From NCBI RefSeq assembly GCF_003992065.1, contig NZ_RQUZ01000006.1, positions 62,001-126,000 of the forward strand: a DNA stretch of 64,000 nucleotides. Direction: 5' to 3'. Within the stretch, counting starts at the first letter, position 1. Each line of letters opens with the position of its first letter. Position numbers and translations under genes: made by a program. Shown piece after piece: positions 63,244 to 64,000 of this stretch. Source of the DNA: Veillonella seminalis (GTDB lineage Bacteria > Bacillota > Negativicutes > Veillonellales > Veillonellaceae). The notes beneath the pieces are model-generated. The model searched no databases. It was not told the DNA's origin and saw only the letters and a program-made list of their open reading frames with translations.

Positions 63244-63528
63244 ATGAAATTAAACAAATCTTTAAAAGTATTAGCCGTATCTTTAATTGCTGCGGGCAGC
63301 TTTGGCTTAGCACAGGCAAACTCCGAAATTTCTATGGAACAGGCAACTGCCATTGCTTTGGCAAAAGTACCGGGTGCTAACGCAACTCATGTATATAAAG
63401 TTCATCCTGACATTGAAAACGGCCGTAAAGTATATGAAGGCAAAATCTTCTACAATGGCGTTGAATACGAATTCGAAATCGATGCTGCTTCCGGTGCGAC
63501 TATTGAATGGGATGTAGATCGCGACTAA
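63244..63528 (+). CDS. Exported PepSY-domain protein
   Basis: A 94-residue exported protein: a signal peptide (MKLNKSLKVLAVSLIAAGSF, cleavage likely after AQA near residue 25) followed by one PepSY domain (MEQATAIALAKVPGANATHVY, then GRKVYEGKIFYNGVEYEFE and IDAASGATIEWDVD). PepSY domains are found in peptidase propeptides and as stand-alone periplasmic proteins; binding or inhibition of a protease is a family idea, not shown here. GAGGT precedes the start. It stands alone with its own promoter. Confidence 0.88.
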   Translation: MKLNKSLKVLAVSLIAAGSFGLAQANSEISMEQATAIALAKVPGANATHVYKVHPDIENGRKVYEGKIFYNGVEYEFEIDAASGATIEWDVDRD

Positions 63529-63560
63529 TTGGCCGCTAATCTAATTTATAGAAACTCATA

Positions 63561-63719
63561 TTGAAAAGCGGATATCGTTAATTAAATAAAAATTAAGATA
63601 AGGGCGAGTACTATCTGACGGCAAGCACACCACTTCGTGCTAAGGCTTACCTTACAGATAGTACTTGCCCTTATTTCACTTTATGCTATCATCTCAAATT
63701 AACGATATCCGTTTTTCAA
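63561..63719. repeat. Large foldback element (159 bp) with nested inverted repeats
   Basis: Outer arms 63561-63583 and 63697-63719 are inverted repeats over 23 bp with one mismatch (core GGATATCGTTAATT). Inner arms 63598-63617 and 63655-63674 pair over 20 bp with one mismatch (core GTACTATCTG). The 37-nt central loop contains a further AGCAC/GTGCT stem. No T-run or gene is linked, so a miniature inverted-repeat element fits better than a simple terminator. Confidence 0.75.
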
Positions 63720-63866
63720 TGGTCATATTTCAGCAAATTACAATAGCGGCCAATTGGTCGTGATCGTCATCGTGGAGGGAAGGGGAAATATAGCATAAAA
63801 ATTAAATTGAGTATAACAATTGAATAAAGCATAAAAAATAAAGAATAAAGGATACAGAATGAGTTT

Positions 63867-63904
63867 AAACTGTCAGAGTTGTTATAGTACTGTGGCAGTT
63901 TTTT
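63867..63904 (+). terminator. Terminator-like hairpin near the right edge
   Basis: AAACTGTCA (63867-63875) pairs with TGGCAGTTT (63893-63901), one G-U, around a 17-base loop, followed by a T-run to 63904. No gene precedes it closely, so it may end read-through from the left or belong to a short untranslated RNA. Confidence 0.6.
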
Positions 63905-63959
63905 GTTTTTATGAAGTGAAAGGGGTGTGTTATAAGGCTTTATTTTATAGAAAAAGGTA

Positions 63960-63990
63960 TTGACTTGAAGTCAACTCTAGGGTGTAAAGT
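63960..63990 (+). promoter_or_regulatory. MerR-family-type promoter with 19-bp spacer
   Basis: TTGACT (63960-63965) and TAAAGT (63985-63990) are separated by 19 bp, longer than the usual 17, with dyad sequence TGAAGTCAACTCTAGGGTG between them. A 19-bp spacer with an ACTT..AAGT/AACTC core is the hallmark of promoters twisted open by MerR-family activators. The controlled gene must begin to the right of the window. Confidence 0.65.
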
Positions 63991-64000
63991 AGTTATATAA

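Noticed and set aside
63859-63963. Short reading frame of 34 codons with AAAGGA upstream (starts MSLNCQSCYS)
   Set aside because: It overlaps the terminator-like hairpin at 63867-63904 and ends within the MerR-type -35 element; no recognisable domain. Kept as a remote possibility only.

Overview
The window looks like chromosomal DNA of a diderm Firmicute of the class Negativicutes, probably the Veillonellaceae; the genus cannot be fixed from these genes alone. Three things point this way. Gene order is Firmicute-like: rnc-smc-ftsY, and rpmE-prfA-prmC-ywlC-ywlE-rpiB-glyA-upp. Outer-membrane genes are present: an 8-stranded-type beta-barrel ending in Phe, and a secretin. MurE carries the DNPR motif of meso-diaminopimelate ligases. 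Base composition is moderate (low to mid 40s % GC by eye), there is good Shine-Dalgarno usage, and TTG starts are frequent. Almost everything lies on the + strand; only thrE and a DUF896 gene are on the - strand.

Layout. 1-5.2 kb: type II fatty acid synthesis (fabK cut by the window edge, fabD, fabG, acpP, a second FabK-like flavoprotein, fabF). 5.2-12.1 kb: rnc, a radical SAM gene, smc, ftsY and a small unknown gene. 12.1-19.2 kb: the whole UvrABC excision-repair set (uvrB, uvrA, uvrC). 19.3-27.4 kb: accessory metabolism (brnQ, two sugar epimerases, a rubredoxin-like membrane protein, a nucleoid-associated protein, a YbaK deacylase, RNase HI, pgi). 27.4-29.5 kb: an isolated PilP/GspC-like plus secretin pair. 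29.6-35.1 kb: an ABC-F protein, gluQ, a CoA-binding protein, thioredoxin and convergent thrE. 35.7-49.9 kb: the division and cell wall (dcw) cluster from mraZ to ftsZ. 50.0-63.5 kb: outer membrane protein, aminotransferase, nth, a degenerate methylase-like unknown, rpmE, yqhQ, prfA, prmC, ywlC, ywlE, rpiB, glyA, upp, and a PepSY protein.

How the genes work together. The dcw cluster supplies nearly all cytoplasmic peptidoglycan precursor steps (murE, murF, mraY, murD, murG, murC, ddl) with division genes (ftsL-like, ftsQ, ftsZ), but ftsI, ftsW, ftsA and murB are not in it, and FtsZ has an unusually short C-terminal linker. Upstream of mraZ, TGG-type motifs recur at 10-nt spacing, both over the promoter and about 200 bp further upstream, as expected for MraZ autoregulation.

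The most unusual non-coding signals are: (a) at least four genes whose stop codon lies inside the first unit of a short degenerate tandem repeat (periods 22, 20, 20 and 15 bp); (b) two large foldback inverted repeats in spacers (33472-33669 and 63561-63719); and (c) a MerR-type promoter with a 19-bp spacer at the right edge, whose target gene lies outside the window. I saw no tRNA, rRNA, CRISPR array, transposase or prophage gene.
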